Part shown: piece by piece, positions 5,346-5,398 of the stretch
Numbering within the stretch: the stretch's first letter is position 1
Layout: each line of letters opens with the position of its first letter
Source of the DNA: Bacteroidota bacterium
GTDB lineage: Bacteria; Bacteroidota; Bacteroidia; Chitinophagales; Chitinophagaceae
Length of the DNA stretch: 5,398 bases
Direction: 5' to 3'
NCBI GenBank assembly: GCA_018267795.1
Contig: JAFDXS010000197.1
Location: 1-5,398 of the forward strand
Translations under genes and position numbers: made by a program
Notes under the pieces: generated by a model
Told to the model about the DNA's origin: nothing
The model's database searches: none
The model's input: the letters and a program-made list of their open reading frames with translations, nothing else

Positions 5346-5398
5346 AGTAATTTCATTTCAACGGCTTTCCAACCATAATGACCATTTATAGGTACTTT
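5339..5398 (-). CDS. 3' end of a gene entering from the right edge
   Basis: On the minus strand the window edge reads into 19 codons, KVPINGHYGWKAVEMKLLK, ending in TAG at 5341-5339. The peptide has a natural-looking composition (Gly, Trp, His, Tyr and a Lys-rich end), and its stop lies 2 nt from the stop of the convergent secreted-protein gene, which fits the tight packing also seen at mtgA. Too little is present to name a family, and an unused open frame of this length could occur by chance. Confidence 0.45.
   Translation of the reverse strand, partial: KVPINGHYGWKAVEMKLLK

Overview
The window looks like ordinary chromosomal DNA from a member of the Bacteroidota, possibly Chitinophagaceae-like; that placement is inference. 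The supporting signs are an AT-rich composition, starts that mostly lack a Shine-Dalgarno sequence, TAnnTTTG-type promoter elements, a signal peptide ending in Ser with Gln at +1, and two membrane proteins of types I know from Bacteroidota genomes. I see no mobile element, CRISPR array, tRNA or rRNA.

Left to right. Positions 1-172 hold no certain gene; a minus-strand frame reading off the left edge may be the start of a divergent secreted or membrane protein. At 173-1903 (+) is a large polytopic protein resembling GT-C fold glycosyltransferases, with a soluble, probably beta-rich C-terminal domain. At 2030-2308 (+) is a 92-residue protein resembling the Cse60 'sporulation protein' family. At 2388-3731 (+) is a second polytopic membrane protein with a long extracytoplasmic loop, also plausibly GT-C-like. 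At 3761-4477 (+) is a clear monofunctional peptidoglycan glycosyltransferase (MtgA, GT51). These four genes share a strand with gaps of 126, 79 and 29 nt. The last gap supports co-transcription; the first two could each hold a promoter.

Convergent to mtgA and only 5 nt from its stop is a 45-codon minus-strand reading frame (4483-4620) that encodes a credible single-pass membrane microprotein. It is divergent from a secreted 170-residue protein of unknown function (4824-5336, +). The 203-nt region between them contains an unusual concentration of AT-rich palindromes and a candidate promoter for the secreted protein. The right edge holds the last 19 codons of another minus-strand gene, with its stop 2 nt from that of the secreted protein.

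Functional reading: mtgA and the two putative GT-C proteins all point to envelope glycan assembly, with polymerisation of lipid II by MtgA and possible transfer of lipid-linked sugars by the other two. Only the MtgA assignment is firm. I did not find a convincing new biological system. The most worthwhile leads are the microprotein, the palindrome-rich divergent region and the Cse60-like protein in an apparent non-spore-former.
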